Notes: generated by a model not told the origin, from the sequence alone. A DNA stretch of 53,911 bases from CAWBVG01 sp963792175 (GCA_963792175.1 CAWBVG010000017.1:1-53911); one strand, 5' to 3'. Shown: positions 7,534-17,699, numbered from the stretch's first letter. A program made the numbers and translations.

Positions 7534-10361
7534 GCCGCCTGATCACCCCGCGACAACGCATCCTGACACCGGCTGCAGAGCCCGGCCCACTGCGGATCGC
7601 TCGAGACCGCCGGCACGTAACGCCAGCAGCGCTCGCACTTCACGCCGCCCGCCCGCTCGATCGTAACTCGCGGCCGCGCTTCGCTGTTGGCCTCCACGTC
7701 GGCGGGCGCCGGGCGCAGCTCGACGTCCGACACGATGAACAGCATCGGCAGCTCGCGCAGATACCGTTCGAGGAGCGCCAGCTCGGCCGGCGTCGCCGAC
7801 AGCACCACCTTGGCCTGCAGGGAACTGCCGATCTGCTTGTTCTTCCGGAGCGGCTCGATTTCCGCGAGCACCTGTTCGCGCACATCGACGAGCTGCTTCC
7901 AGCGATTGACGAGATCGGCGTCCTGGAACCGGGCGAGCTCCGCCGCCGAGGGGAAGACGGCGACGTGCACCGATTCCTCGCGCGTGCCAGGCAGGAAGCG
8001 CCACAGTTCGTCCGCCGTGAACGACAGGATCGGCGCCATCAACCGCGTGAGGCCGTCCGCCATCAGATACATCGCCGTCTGCGCCGACCGGCGGGCATTC
8101 GAGCGCGCCGCGAAGGTGTAGAGCCGATCCTTCGAGATGTCGTTGTAGAACGAGCTCAGGTCGACGGTCGCAAACTGAACCAGCAGCTGGGACACGGCGC
8201 CGAACTGGTACTCCTCGTAGGCGGTGAGGACGCGCCGGGCGACGTCGGCATAACGCGCGAGGATGTAGCGGTCGACCTCCTCGAGCTGCGCGTCCGGCAC
8301 CGAGTCGGCGGCCGGATCGAAGTCGTAGAGGTTTGCGAGCAGGTAGCGCATCGTGTTGCGCAGCTTGCGGTACGCCTCCGCCACGCGCGTCAGGATCTCC
8401 TTGCCGACGCGGATTTCCTCCTGGTAGTCGCTCGACGCCGTCCACAGGCGGATCACGTCGGCGCCGCTCTCCTTGATCACGTCCTGAGGCAGGATGGTGT
8501 TGCCGACCGACTTCGACATCTTCTTGCCGTCGACGTCGATCAGGAACCCGTTGGTGACGATCTGCTGGAACGGTGGCCGGCCGCGAGTGCCGAGACCGAC
8601 CATCAGCGAGCTCTGGAACCAGCCGCGATGCTGGTCGCTGCCTTCCAGGTAGACGTCCGCCGGCCATGTGAGCTCGGGCCACACCGACAGCACGGCCTCG
8701 TGACTCGAGCCCGAGTCGAACCAGACATCGAGGATGTTCATCTCGCGCTCGAACGCGGTGTTGCCGCACGTCGGGCAGGCGAAGCCGGCGGGGATGAAGT
8801 CCTCCGTCGGCCGTTCGTACCAGGCATCGGCGCCATATTGCTCGAAGACGCCGGCGGCCTTCTCGACGAGCGCCGGAGTGATGATCGCCTCGCCGCATTT
8901 CGTGCAGTCGACCGCGGGGATCGGCACGCCCCAGACGCGCTGCCGCGAGATGCACCAATCGGGGCGGTGCGCCACCATGTTGTACATGCGGTCGTGCCCC
9001 CACGCCGGCACCCACCGCACGTCGTGGTCGATCGCGTCGAGCGCGGCCTGTCGCAGCGTCTTGCCCGACGGCAATTGGACCGTGTCGAGGTCGATGAACC
9101 ACTGCGACGTCGCCAGGAAGATCACCGGGTTGTGGCACCGCCAGCAATGCGGGTACTGATGGGAGAACGTTTCGCGATGCCAGAGCCGGGCCCGCTGATG
9201 GAGCGCTTCCGCGACATTGGGATTGGCGTCGAACACCCGCTGCCCGCCGAACAGCTCCACCGTGTCCAGAAAGTGTCCCGCCGGTCCGATTGGTGCGTAG
9301 ATATCGAGGCCGTACTTCATCCCGGTCTTGAAGTCGTCGGCGCCGTGGCCGGGCGCCGTGTGCACCGCGCCGGTGCCGGCGTCGAGCGTCACGTAGTCGC
9401 CGAGCACACCGAGCGACACGCGCGAATACAGCGGGTGCTGGAACCTGACGTGTTCCATCACTTCGCCTTTGAACTGCGCGGCCGGCGGACCAAACGTCTT
9501 GCCGCCGGCGGCCGCGACCTTCGAGGCCAGCGCTTCGGCGACGATCACGTACCGACCGTCGACCTCGTAGGCGGCGTAGTCGAACTCCGGATGGAACGCG
9601 ACCGCCAGATTCGACGGGATGGTCCAGGGCGTCGTCGTCCAGATCAGGACGGAGACGTTCTTGTTCGCCAGCGCCGGCACACGCCGGCCCAGCTCGCCGG
9701 CATCCTCGGGCGACAGCGGAAACTCGACGTAGATCGACGGCGAGGTGTGATCGGAGTATTCGACCTCGGCCTCGGCCAGCGCGGTGCGGCAGTGGATGCA
9801 CCAGTGCACGGGCTTCCGGCCCTTGTAGACGAGCCGCTGCTCGACGAACCGCCCCAGCGCGCGCACGATGGCCGCCTGGTACTTGAAGTTCATCGTCAGG
9901 TACGGACGATCCCACGTGGCGAGAATGCCGAGGCGCTCGAACTGCTCGGTCATCGCCCCGACGTAGCGCTCGGCATACGCGCGGCAGGCGCGGCAGAAAT
10001 CGGCGACCGACATCTCGCGCTTCTTCGGTCCGAGCTCCCGATCCACCCGCAACTCGATCGGCAGGCCGTGGCAGTCGTACCCCACCACGTACGGCGCGTC
10101 GAACCCGGCCATCGAGCGCGATTTGACGACGAGCTCCTTCAGGATCTTGTTCAGCGCCGTGCCCATGTGGATGTTGCCGTTCGCGTACGGCGGGCCGTCG
10201 TGCAGCACGAACTTCGGTGCGCCCTCGCGGCGCGCGCGGATCTTCCCGTAGAGGTTGATGGCCTTCCAGTGCGCCAGCGTGGCGGCCTCGCTGGTGGCCA
10301 GGTTCGCCTTCATCGGGAACTCGGTGCGCGGCAGGTTGACGGTGTCCTTCCACTCAGGCAT
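7530..10361 (-). CDS. ileS: Isoleucyl-tRNA synthetase
   Basis: 943 residues, intact. Class I synthetase that charges tRNA-Ile. The HIGH-type motif is in PPYANGNIHMG (57-67), followed by the CP1 editing domain. The KMSKS loop is at 614-618, then the anticodon-binding domain. The C-terminal zinc ribbon has Cys at 909, 912, 929 and 932, as in the bacterial (IleS1) class. First gene of a minus-strand run ileS-lspA-lgt-rluD-NUDIX. Upstream lies a TAGAAT -10 box on the minus strand (10380-10375), 13 bases before the ATG, which overlaps the -10 of the divergent M16 gene. Confidence 0.98.
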   Translation of the reverse strand: MPEWKDTVNLPRTEFPMKANLATSEAATLAHWKAINLYGKIRARREGAPKFVLHDGPPYANGNIHMGTALNKILKELVVKSRSMAGFDAPYVVGYDCHGLPIELRVDRELGPKKREMSVADFCRACRAYAERYVGAMTEQFERLGILATWDRPYLTMNFKYQAAIVRALGRFVEQRLVYKGRKPVHWCIHCRTALAEAEVEYSDHTSPSIYVEFPLSPEDAGELGRRVPALANKNVSVLIWTTTPWTIPSNLAVAFHPEFDYAAYEVDGRYVIVAEALASKVAAAGGKTFGPPAAQFKGEVMEHVRFQHPLYSRVSLGVLGDYVTLDAGTGAVHTAPGHGADDFKTGMKYGLDIYAPIGPAGHFLDTVELFGGQRVFDANPNVAEALHQRARLWHRETFSHQYPHCWRCHNPVIFLATSQWFIDLDTVQLPSGKTLRQAALDAIDHDVRWVPAWGHDRMYNMVAHRPDWCISRQRVWGVPIPAVDCTKCGEAIITPALVEKAAGVFEQYGADAWYERPTEDFIPAGFACPTCGNTAFEREMNILDVWFDSGSSHEAVLSVWPELTWPADVYLEGSDQHRGWFQSSLMVGLGTRGRPPFQQIVTNGFLIDVDGKKMSKSVGNTILPQDVIKESGADVIRLWTASSDYQEEIRVGKEILTRVAEAYRKLRNTMRYLLANLYDFDPAADSVPDAQLEEVDRYILARYADVARRVLTAYEEYQFGAVSQLLVQFATVDLSSFYNDISKDRLYTFAARSNARRSAQTAMYLMADGLTRLMAPILSFTADELWRFLPGTREESVHVAVFPSAAELARFQDADLVNRWKQLVDVREQVLAEIEPLRKNKQIGSSLQAKVVLSATPAELALLERYLRELPMLFIVSDVELRPAPADVEANSEARPRVTIERAGGVKCERCWRYVPAVSSDPQWAGLCSRCQDALSRGDQAA

Positions 10362-10374
10362 GGGTATCTCACCG

Positions 10375-10384
10375 ATTCTATAAT
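10375..10384. promoter_or_regulatory. Overlapping divergent -10 boxes (ATTCTATAAT)
   Basis: On the + strand TATAAT (10379-10384) ends six bases before ATG 10391 of the M16 gene. On the - strand TAGAAT (10380-10375) lies 13 bases before ileS ATG 10361. The two -10 elements share two bases. No convincing -35 is seen on either side. The same ten-base arrangement recurs at 36796-36805 between two other divergent genes. Confidence 0.6.
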
Positions 10385-10390
10385 GATCCG

Positions 10391-11702
10391 ATGGTGCGTT
10401 CGACGGTGCTCGACAACGGGCTGAAGGTGCTCGTGCAAGAGGAACACACCGCGCCGCTGGCCTCGGTGTGGTGCTGGTACAAGGTCGGGTCGAAGGACGA
10501 ACGTCCCGGCCTGACCGGTGTCTCGCACTGGGTCGAGCACATGAACTTCAAGGGCACGACCAACATCCCGCGCGATCAGGTCAAGGGGATCATCGAGCAG
10601 TTCGGCGGCACCTGGAACGGCTACACCTGGATCGACGAGACGACGTACTTCGAAACCGCGACCCGCGATGCCCTCGATCGCATGCTGTTCATCGAGTCCG
10701 AGCGCATGGGCAGCTGCCTCTATCACCCCGACGACTGCGAGTCGGAGCGGACGGTGATCATCTCGGAGCTGCAGGGCGGCGAAAACGATCCGGATCAGCT
10801 GCTCGACCAGGAGCTGACGGCGACCGCGTTCAAGGCGCATCCGTACCGGCATCCGACGATCGGCTGGCTGCCCGATCTGCAGGCGATGACCCGGGACGAT
10901 TTGTACGGGTACTACCGGCGCCACTACGTGCCCAACAACGCCACCCTCGTCATCGTCGGCGACGTCGACACGGACGAGGCGTTGCGGCGCGTCGATCGCT
11001 ACTTCGGCGCCATCCAGGCAGGCGACCCGCCCACCCGCATCCGCACGATCGAACCGGAGCAGACCGGCGAACGCCGTCTCGACGATACGAAAAGAAGGCA
11101 CGACGGCCTACCTGAAGGTCGGGTATCACGCGCCGTCGGCGACTGACCCGCTGTTCGCGCCGCTGCTGATCCTGGACGCGGTGCTGACGGGCGCCAAGGG
11201 CGTCAACCTCTGGTCCAGCTTCCGCGTGCCCCCGCCGCAACGGAGCGCCCGGCTCTATCGCATGCTGGTCGAGAAAGGCCTCGCATCGGCGATCTCGGGT
11301 TCGCTGATGCCGACCGCCGAGCCGTTTCTCTACACCTTGTCCGCGACCGCCACCGACGGGACGGCGCTCGACGCGGTGGGCACGGCGCTGCTCGACGAAA
11401 TCGATCGCGTCAGGAAGGGCGGCATCACCGACGCCGAGCTCGCCAAAGCCAAGGCGCAGCTGCGAGCGCGGCTCGTGTTCGACAACGACAGCGTGACCAA
11501 CATCGCGCACCAGCTTGGCTACTTCGAGACGATTGCCAGCGTGGATCTGTTCTCCATCCTGCCCGCGCGCATCGCGGCCGTCACCGTCGACGATGCGGCT
11601 GCGGCCGCGGACGCGGTCTTTCAGCCATCCAACCGCACGGTCGGCTGGTTCGTGCCGTTGCCTGTCGGCAACGGAACCGCAGTCCCACGAGTTGAAACGT
11701 GA
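10391..11702 (+). CDS. M16 zinc metallopeptidase, catalytic subunit (frame broken)
   Basis: Pitrilysin/M16B family. The inverted zinc motif HWVEH gives ligands H46 and H50 with catalytic E49, and E126 in TVIISE is the third ligand. The first frame runs to about 11090; from there a second frame continues with RKEGTTAYLKVGYHAPSATD to TGA 11700-11702. A one-base indel near 11085-11095, next to an AAAA run, joins them into a roughly 437-residue protein of normal length. No export signal is visible. The stop overlaps the GTG of the next M16 gene. The two probably form an active/inactive heterodimer as in other bacterial M16B pairs. Confidence 0.88.
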
Positions 11703-12988
11703 GACTTGAAAGTTCCGCCGCGAGAGTTGGCCTCAACCCGGCGCGTTCCGTCCTCGAAAACGGCACCGTCGTACTGGCCAAGCAGACCGCCACAACGCCC
11801 GCCGTGGCGATCAGCCTCGCGATGCGCGCCGGTTCCGCCTCGGATCCGGATGGCGCGGCGGGCACGACCTGGCTGTTGTCGCGTCTCATCGATCGCGGAA
11901 CCGCGTCACGGCCGGCGGCGGTGATTGCGGAGGAGCTCGACAGCCGCGGCATCAGCCTCACCGTGACGGTCACGCGCCACAGCTTCACGATCGTCTGTAC
12001 CTGCCTGTCGGAAGATTTCGAACCGGTGCTCGCGTTGCTCGGCGACATGTTGATGGCGCCGTCGCTGGCCGAAGAGGAGATCGCCACTCGCAAAGGCGAG
12101 GTCATTACGGCGATACGGCAGGACGACGACAATCCAGCCGTTCGCGCCATCGAAACGCTGATGGCGCACCTGTACCCCGGCGGTCACCCTTACGGCCGCA
12201 GGACGAAGGGGTCGATCGAGGTCGTCGAATCGCTGACGCGGACGGATCTCGCGCGGCAGCACGCCGGCCGCTTTGCGCCCGCGGAGCTGACGGCGGTGCT
12301 CGTCGGCGACGTCGAACCGGCCCGCGCCACTGATGTGGCGGCGCGTGTCTTCGGCGGCTGGCGCACGGTGGCATTGCCGCGACCGCTTCTGCCGCCGGTC
12401 GCCGCCGCCGCTCGTCGCCAGCGGATCGTCATCCCGATGATGAACAAGGCGCAGGCCGACATCGCATACGGCTTCACCGCAATCGCGCGCCGCGACCCGG
12501 CTTACTACGCGTTCTGGCTGATGAACAACGTCTTCGGCCAATACGCCATCGGCGGCCGGCTGGGCGACAGCATCCGCGAGCGCCAGGGGATGGCCTATTA
12601 CGTCTCGAGCTCGCTCGACGCGAACATCGCGGAGGGTCCGTTGTCGATTCGCGCAGGTGTCGGCCCGGGCAACGTCGATCGGGCGATCGCGTCGATCGAC
12701 GAAGAGATCGTCAGCATCGTGCGCGATGGCGTCACGCAGCAAGAACTGGACGACTCGCGCCGGTATCTCATCGGCTCCATTCCGCGCGCGCTGGAAACCA
12801 ACGCCGCCATCGCGAACTTCCTTCAGACGGAGGAAGTCTTCGGCCTCGGCCTCGACTACGACGCGCGGCTCCCCGATCTCCTGACGGCCGTGACGCTCGA
12901 CGAGGTCAACGCCGCCGCGCGCCGGGTTCTCGACCCGGACCGGGCCACGATGGTGATCGCGGGCCCGTACCAGGAGACTCCGCGGTGA
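11699..12988 (+). CDS. M16-family non-catalytic subunit
   Basis: 429 residues, M16 fold: N-terminal peptidase-like half and C-terminal substrate-binding half with RLGDSIRERQGMAYYVSSS. The zinc motif is lost: where active members have HxxEH this protein reads GTTWLLSRLIDRG, so it should not hydrolyse peptides itself. The start is GTG 11699, overlapping the upstream TGA (GTGA), which suggests translational coupling and a fixed stoichiometry with the catalytic subunit. Members of such pairs form a closing chamber in which the inactive half supplies substrate contacts. The gene is intact. Confidence 0.88.
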   Translation: MRLESSAARVGLNPARSVLENGTVVLAKQTATTPAVAISLAMRAGSASDPDGAAGTTWLLSRLIDRGTASRPAAVIAEELDSRGISLTVTVTRHSFTIVCTCLSEDFEPVLALLGDMLMAPSLAEEEIATRKGEVITAIRQDDDNPAVRAIETLMAHLYPGGHPYGRRTKGSIEVVESLTRTDLARQHAGRFAPAELTAVLVGDVEPARATDVAARVFGGWRTVALPRPLLPPVAAAARRQRIVIPMMNKAQADIAYGFTAIARRDPAYYAFWLMNNVFGQYAIGGRLGDSIRERQGMAYYVSSSLDANIAEGPLSIRAGVGPGNVDRAIASIDEEIVSIVRDGVTQQELDDSRRYLIGSIPRALETNAAIANFLQTEEVFGLGLDYDARLPDLLTAVTLDEVNAAARRVLDPDRATMVIAGPYQETPR

Positions 12989-13092
12989 ATTGGGTAATTG
13001 GATGATTGGGTAATCTGGTAATTGAAGCAATCGAGCAATCGAGCAATCGAGCAATCGATTACCCAATTACCCAATTACCCAATTACCAGATC
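12989..13092. repeat. Intergenic repeat of AATTGGGT and GAGCAATC octamers
   Basis: Three blocks lie between the M16 pair and the next gene: GGTAATTG-type octamers (about 12990-13023), four tandem AAGCAATC/GAGCAATC octamers (13025-13056), and ACCCAATT octamers (about 13058-13088). The first and third blocks are inverted copies and could form a long hairpin. The same octamer family returns at 14168-14271. Confidence 0.8.
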
Positions 13093-13177
13093 CGGCGTTC
13101 CTGGAGCGTCGGATTGCACGAAAAGCGCGGCCGCCGAGCGTCAGCCTCTTTGACGATGGTAGGATCGAACCCGCGCC

Positions 13178-13473
13178 ATGGACGTCGAGACTTCCGGGGC
13201 CATCGAACAACTGGGTCGGCGCATCGATGCGCTCGAAGTGGTCGCTGCGCAGTGAGTTTCGCGCCGGCCTGCGACTGGATCACGCTGCGGATCGCGCTTC
13301 GACGGTCTGGAATCGCGCTTCGACACGATGGATTCTGGCCTGGAAGCGCGCTTTGCCGAGACCGCCGGCACACTGACGTTCTGTTCGAATCGCTGCCGCA
13401 GGATGACATCCGGATGCTTGCCGAGGCATTCGCAATCGATGAGCGCGATAACCGGAATCCGACCGAAGCGTAA
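13178..13473 (+). pseudogene. Remnant of a small coiled-coil protein
   Basis: ATG 13178 opens MDVETSGAIEQLGRRIDALE and stops at TGA 13253. Coiled-coil reading continues in other frames: LRSEFRAGL, then SRFDGLESRFDTMDSGLEAR with an obvious heptad pattern, then LFESLPQDDIRMLAEAFA ending at TAA 13471-13473. At least three frame changes in 300 bases are needed to restore one protein of about 95 residues. Short proteins of this layout (N-terminal helix, long heptads, DDIRMLAE tail) look like a real family, but I cannot name it. Given the density of breaks, true decay is more likely here than elsewhere. Confidence 0.5.
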
Positions 13474-13486
13474 TTGCCCGATTCCG

Positions 13487-14182
13487 GTGTCCACGAAGGC
13501 CGTCCTCTTCGACGTCGACTTCACGCTCATCTATCCCGGGCCGACATTCCGCGGCGAAGGGTATCAGGCGTTCTGTGCGCGCTATGACATGGACGTCGAT
13601 CCGGCGAAGTTCGAGCAGGGTGTCGCCAGCGCCGCGCCGCTCCTCAACAGCCCGGACGATGTTTACGATCCGGAGATCTTCATCGCCTACACGAGCCACA
13701 TCATCGAGCGGATGGGCGGGCGGGGACCGCGGGTCGACGAGTGTTCGCGGGAGATCTATCGCGAATGGGCGGCGTGCCAGCACTTCGAGCTGTACGACGA
13801 CGTGCCGGCGGTATTACGGCAGCTGTCGGAGGCGGGCCTGCGGGTCGGGCTGATCTCGAACACGCACCGCTGCCTGGCGTCGTTCCAGTCGCATTTCGAG
13901 CTGCAGGGTCTGATCAGCGCGACGGTGTCGTCGTCCGATCACGGTCTCATGAAACCGCATCCCAGCATCTTTTCGTCGGCGCTCCAGCTGCTCGGCGTCG
14001 CCCCTGCGGAGGCCGTGATGGTCGGCGACAGCGTGCGGCAGGACATCGAGGGCGCGCTCAATGTCGGGATGCGGGCGATTCTGCTGAACCGCGGCGATAA
14101 CGCCGCGCCCGCCGTCGTCGGCGACCAGCGAGTGCCGGTCATACGCTCGCTTCGCGAGCTGCCGGATCTGGTAATTGGATAA
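13487..14182 (+). CDS. HAD-superfamily hydrolase (subfamily IA)
   Basis: 231 residues from GTG 13487 (VSTKAVLFDVDFTL). The four HAD motifs are visible: DVDFT (nucleophile Asp), LISNTH (motif II), KPHPSIF (motif III Lys), and VGDSVRQDIEGA (motif IV acidic pair). A helical cap sits between motifs I and II, as in subfamily IA phosphatases and haloacid dehalogenases. Likely a small-molecule phosphatase; the substrate cannot be deduced. The frame is open further upstream through the degenerate coiled-coil remnant, but the homology begins at the GTG. It ends inside the octamer repeat region. Confidence 0.85.
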   Translation: MSTKAVLFDVDFTLIYPGPTFRGEGYQAFCARYDMDVDPAKFEQGVASAAPLLNSPDDVYDPEIFIAYTSHIIERMGGRGPRVDECSREIYREWAACQHFELYDDVPAVLRQLSEAGLRVGLISNTHRCLASFQSHFELQGLISATVSSSDHGLMKPHPSIFSSALQLLGVAPAEAVMVGDSVRQDIEGALNVGMRAILLNRGDNAAPAVVGDQRVPVIRSLRELPDLVIG

Positions 14183-14271
14183 TTGGGTAATCTGGTAATT
14201 GATTGTGGGATTGATTCGATACCCAATTGACCATCAATTACCCAATTACTCAATTACCCAATGCAACCCGA
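14168..14271. repeat. Intergenic inverted repeat of AATTGGGT octamers
   Basis: The left block CTGGTAATTGGATAATTGGG (from 14168) overlaps the end of the HAD gene. The right block (about 14220-14262) consists of ACCCAATT-type octamers in opposite orientation. The word is the same as at 12989-13092, so the two loci are copies of one element. It ends about ten bases before the ATG of the next gene. Confidence 0.75.
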
Positions 14272-14279
14272 TTGCCGAA

Positions 14280-15164
14280 ATGCAGACCGTGATCTGCCGT
14301 CATCTGACCACGCTCGAGGACTACGCGCAGGTGGTCGAACTCGAGCGTCGCATCTGGGGTCCCGGTTACGACGATGTGGTGCCGGTGCCGATCCTGGCGG
14401 TCAGCGTGCTGCGTGGCGGCATCCTGATCGGCGCGTTCGCGCGCGAAACCGGGCATCAGGCAGCCGAGCGAATGGTTGGCTTCGTCTACTCGCTGCCCGG
14501 CATCAAACACGGCAAGGCGACGCAGTGGTCGCACATGCTGGGAGTGGTCGCCGAGCATCGCAACGATGGCACCGGCCGCCACTTGAAGCTGCTGCAGCGC
14601 GAGCGCACGCTGGCGATGGGCCTCGAGCTGATCGAGTGGACCTACGACCCGATGCAGGCGCTGAACGCGCACCTCAACTTCGCCAAGCTCGGCGTGGTCG
14701 TCGAAGAGTACGAAGAAAACGTCTACGGCACCTCGTCGAGCCCGCTGCACCAAGGCAATCCGACCGATCGGTTCGTCGCGGAATGGTGGATCGCGAAACC
14801 GCACGTCGAGCGACGGCTTCAGGGCGGCGGCGCGGCGTTGACGCTGCGGAGCGATGAGGTCGCCGACGCGCCAGCCGCGAATCGCGCGACGCCCGAGGGC
14901 GACTGGCACGCGTGTGCCGACGTCAATCTCGCCCTCGATGAGCGGCGCGTGCGGGTCGAAATCCCGATGCACTTCACCGAGATGCTGTCCGGGGCACCCG
15001 AGAAAGCGCTGGAGTGGCGCCTGGCGACGCGCGAGATCTTCACGACGTACTTCGGTCGCGGCTATCGTGCGGTCGATTTCTTTCTCGATCGGCCGAACGG
15101 CAAGGGCGCGTATCTCCTGACGCGGCCCGCCGACCACGCCGCGCAGGGGCCGGGGATGCAGTAG
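14280..15164 (+). CDS. Predicted GNAT-superfamily acetyltransferase (COG3375 type)
   Basis: 294 residues from ATG 14280 (MQTVICRHLTTLEDYAQVVE). The N-terminal half is a GNAT-like fold with AVSVLRGGILIGAF and a region ending MLGVVAEHRNDGTGRHLK where acetyl-CoA would bind (V-x-x-x-x-x-x-G-x-G pattern). Then comes IEWTYDPMQALNAHLNFAKLG, a hallmark of the COG3375 group of uncharacterised acetyltransferases. The C-terminal third (about 215-290) is poorly defined. An upstream in-frame extension to 14199 lies inside the octamer repeats and is not credible. The substrate is unknown; there is no operon partner. Confidence 0.82.
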   Translation: MQTVICRHLTTLEDYAQVVELERRIWGPGYDDVVPVPILAVSVLRGGILIGAFARETGHQAAERMVGFVYSLPGIKHGKATQWSHMLGVVAEHRNDGTGRHLKLLQRERTLAMGLELIEWTYDPMQALNAHLNFAKLGVVVEEYEENVYGTSSSPLHQGNPTDRFVAEWWIAKPHVERRLQGGGAALTLRSDEVADAPAANRATPEGDWHACADVNLALDERRVRVEIPMHFTEMLSGAPEKALEWRLATREIFTTYFGRGYRAVDFFLDRPNGKGAYLLTRPADHAAQGPGMQ

Positions 15165-15230
15165 GGGCTGGGGGCTAGGGCTAGATGTCGGGGCTCGGGG
15201 CTGGGGGCTAGCTGTTTACTACACGCTGCC
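15165..15230. repeat. GGGGCTAG-type direct repeats
   Basis: Degenerate tandem copies of GGGGCTAG / GGGGCTGG in one orientation only, between two converging genes. The word is shared with the elements at 18131, 20667 and 27597, where inverted partners are also present. No inverted arm is seen here, so this may be a half element. Confidence 0.65.
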
Positions 15231-15243
15231 CCGGCAGATTCAG

Positions 15244-17699
15244 TCAGAGACGCGGAGTTCGCCCGCCGCGAATCGCCGCCGCCGCCTCACGCAGCTCGTA
15301 CCGATTGGCGACGCTGATCGCGGACATTCGTTCGAGGAATTCCAGGACCGCTTCCCGCTCGCCGAGCTTCAGTAGATCCGCGGCAAGATGCCAGTGGTGA
15401 CTCGAGACGATGCCGTTCGAGTACGCGAGCTCTTCGGACGCCGGCGCCCTCGACGCGTTCCGCAGGAACAGCACGGCCTTCTTCGTGTCGCCGTCACGAA
15501 GCGCCAGCGTGCCGAGCGTCATGTTCGCCAGGTAGATGGCGGTGCCGGTACTCGGGGTGATCGCGATACCGGGGCGCCAAGGCGAGGGCGTCCTCCGCAT
15601 AGCGTTTCGCGTCGCGTTTCGACTGCTCCATGCGATCGCGAATGAGCGGGTCATCGTCCCACCGCGCCATCGATTCCAGACGCTGGCACGCGGTCCGCGC
15701 CAGGTCGGGGAGCAGCTCGAATCGCTCGGCCTCCGGCAGGGCGGCGACGCTCTCGTATGCACGTGCTGGCGGCTCGCTCCACAACGGTTCGCCACGACTC
15801 CAGCTCTGACGCGATCGAATCTCGAGCAACTCCGTGTGCGCGACGATGGCGGCCGGTTGCACACGAAGGGCGCGCCTGTAACACCACTCGGCCCAGTAAT
15901 CCGGGTCGAATTCCCTGAACTGGCTGGGACCGCGGACTCCCCTCGCGAGGAACCACCCGGCCGCTGTCAGCAGCTCGTGATCGCGCGATTCGCCAAGCGT
16001 CCTGCGAATCGCCAGGCCGGCGGCGGCTCCGGGCGCGCCGCTGGCTGATCTTCCGGAGGCGGTTACGCGAGCGAACCGCATCGGAACCCGCAAGGACGGT
16101 CGCATACAGCCTGCCGAGCTGCGCCGTCCACGGCCCCGAGGGATCGGAAGCGCGTGCGCGCTGCAGCATTTGTTCAGCGCGCGAACTGTCCGTGGTTTCG
16201 AGAAAGGACGCGGCGTTGCCAAGAACCTGCCCGCGGACATTTGGAGCCTCCGCGAGCGACAGCCACAGCGCCCTGGCCTGCTGATAGCCGACAGGATCGC
16301 CAGGGAACGCTGGCTCGAGATCGTTCGGAAACAGGCGCGCCTCGATCGAGCCGGCCAATGGAACATCGGGATGGTGCTCGATCAGCCACAGGATGCGAGC
16401 CCGCCGTTTGGCGAGATCGGCGGGCGGCTGGATCCAGTAGGCGACGAGCAGCGACTTCAGGGCCGTCAGGTCGTCCGGGTTTCGCGCCGCCGCCGCTTCG
16501 AGCGCCACGACCTGCGCCGGATCGGGCGAACCGTCGACGTCGCCGACGGGCAGCTGCGTTCTGGAGACACGCTCGAGATCCGCGCGAAGCTTCCTTTCGC
16601 TCTGCTCCAGTGCGTCGGCAGGTCCGGTCTGGAGTGTTCGCCGCTCGCGGCCGGCAGGAGACGACGAGGAACGTCGCGGCCATACAACAAACGGCGGTCG
16701 CGGCCTTGCGGCGTGGAGATGCTGCGACTGACGGAGACGCGTTCAGGATGTGATCGATCCGCCGGCCCAGAAGACCACGACCGTCCATGCCGACGCCTCG
16801 CCAGGCACCCGACGTCCGCGGCGGCTGACGAGCTGCGCCATGTCGAGAAGGGTCTGCGCATAGGTTTCCCGTGCGCCTGTCGTGCGAACGGCCGCCTCGT
16901 CGCAGGCGTGTTCCGCCGCCGCCGCCAACGCTCGCTCGAGCCACCATGCGACCGGATGAAACCAGAAGAGACAGCGGTTGACGTGCGCCAGCATGGCGAC
17001 CAGCGGATCGCGCCGCTGGACGTGCGCCATCTCGTGCGCGATAACCGCGCGCATGCGAGCCTCGCTCCAGCTACGCCAGGACGGCGGCAAGGAGAACGAC
17101 GGGAGAAATCGCGCCGACGGTCATCGGCGTCACGACGGCCGGCGACTCCAGCAGCACCGTTGTAGTCGGAACGTGGGACAGCAGAGGACCGGCATCGTGG
17201 CAGATCGATGCGGCGTCCATCACCGGCGATGCGTGCGGCCTGGCGGTAGCCCAACACGCACCGCGTCAGCAGCACGAACACGACGGCGCCGTAGAGCCAT
17301 AGCGCCAGAAGCGCCGTCGGAGCTGCGCCGTCCGTGCCGATTGCCGCCGGACCGGCCGGCACATGGCCTGCGAGGCTCGGAACTGGCGACGATTTGTCCT
17401 CGCGGTCGGCATGCGGCTGGCGGTCGCCGCCCGGGGAAACGACTGGTTCTGTAGCCCGGTTCGATGGCGGGCAGAGAGACACGCATCGGCCGTGCGAGCG
17501 ACTCCGGCAGAGCGATCGACGGAGTCACGTACAGAAGCGCCGGCATCAACATCATGGCGCTCAGGACCGCTGTCCAGGCCCCGTGCCTCAGGCTCGCGTC
17601 GCGCAGGCGGAAGGCACCGAGAATCAGCGCGACCGCCGCTGCCACCAACGCGCTCCGGATGGACGATTCCACGATCACGCGAATCAGAATGGCGGTCAT
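15244..17699 (-). pseudogene. M56 (BlaR1-like) membrane peptidase with helical-repeat C-terminus, many frame breaks
   Basis: Read from ATG 17699: an N-terminal membrane part (SALVAAAVALILGAF), a second hydrophobic segment (LLALWLYGAVVFVLLTRCVLG), the M56 zinc motif VIAHEMAHVQRRDP with AAEHACDEAAV downstream, and a membrane segment near ATFLVVSC. Then follows a long helical, TPR-like C-terminal region (VALEAAAARNPDDLTALKSL, later YAEDALALAPRY) ending at 15244. At least six frame changes are needed to read about 810 residues. Each piece is well conserved, so sequencing indels may contribute, but neighbouring genes of the same length have none or one, so decay is possible. It overlaps the BlaI stop as ATGA. 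Family role: a membrane sensor peptidase that cleaves or releases the BlaI repressor. Confidence 0.7.

Noticed and set aside
7965..10424. 819-codon open frame on the plus strand
   Set aside because: Antisense to ileS throughout; no motifs, no ribosome site, and shadow composition.
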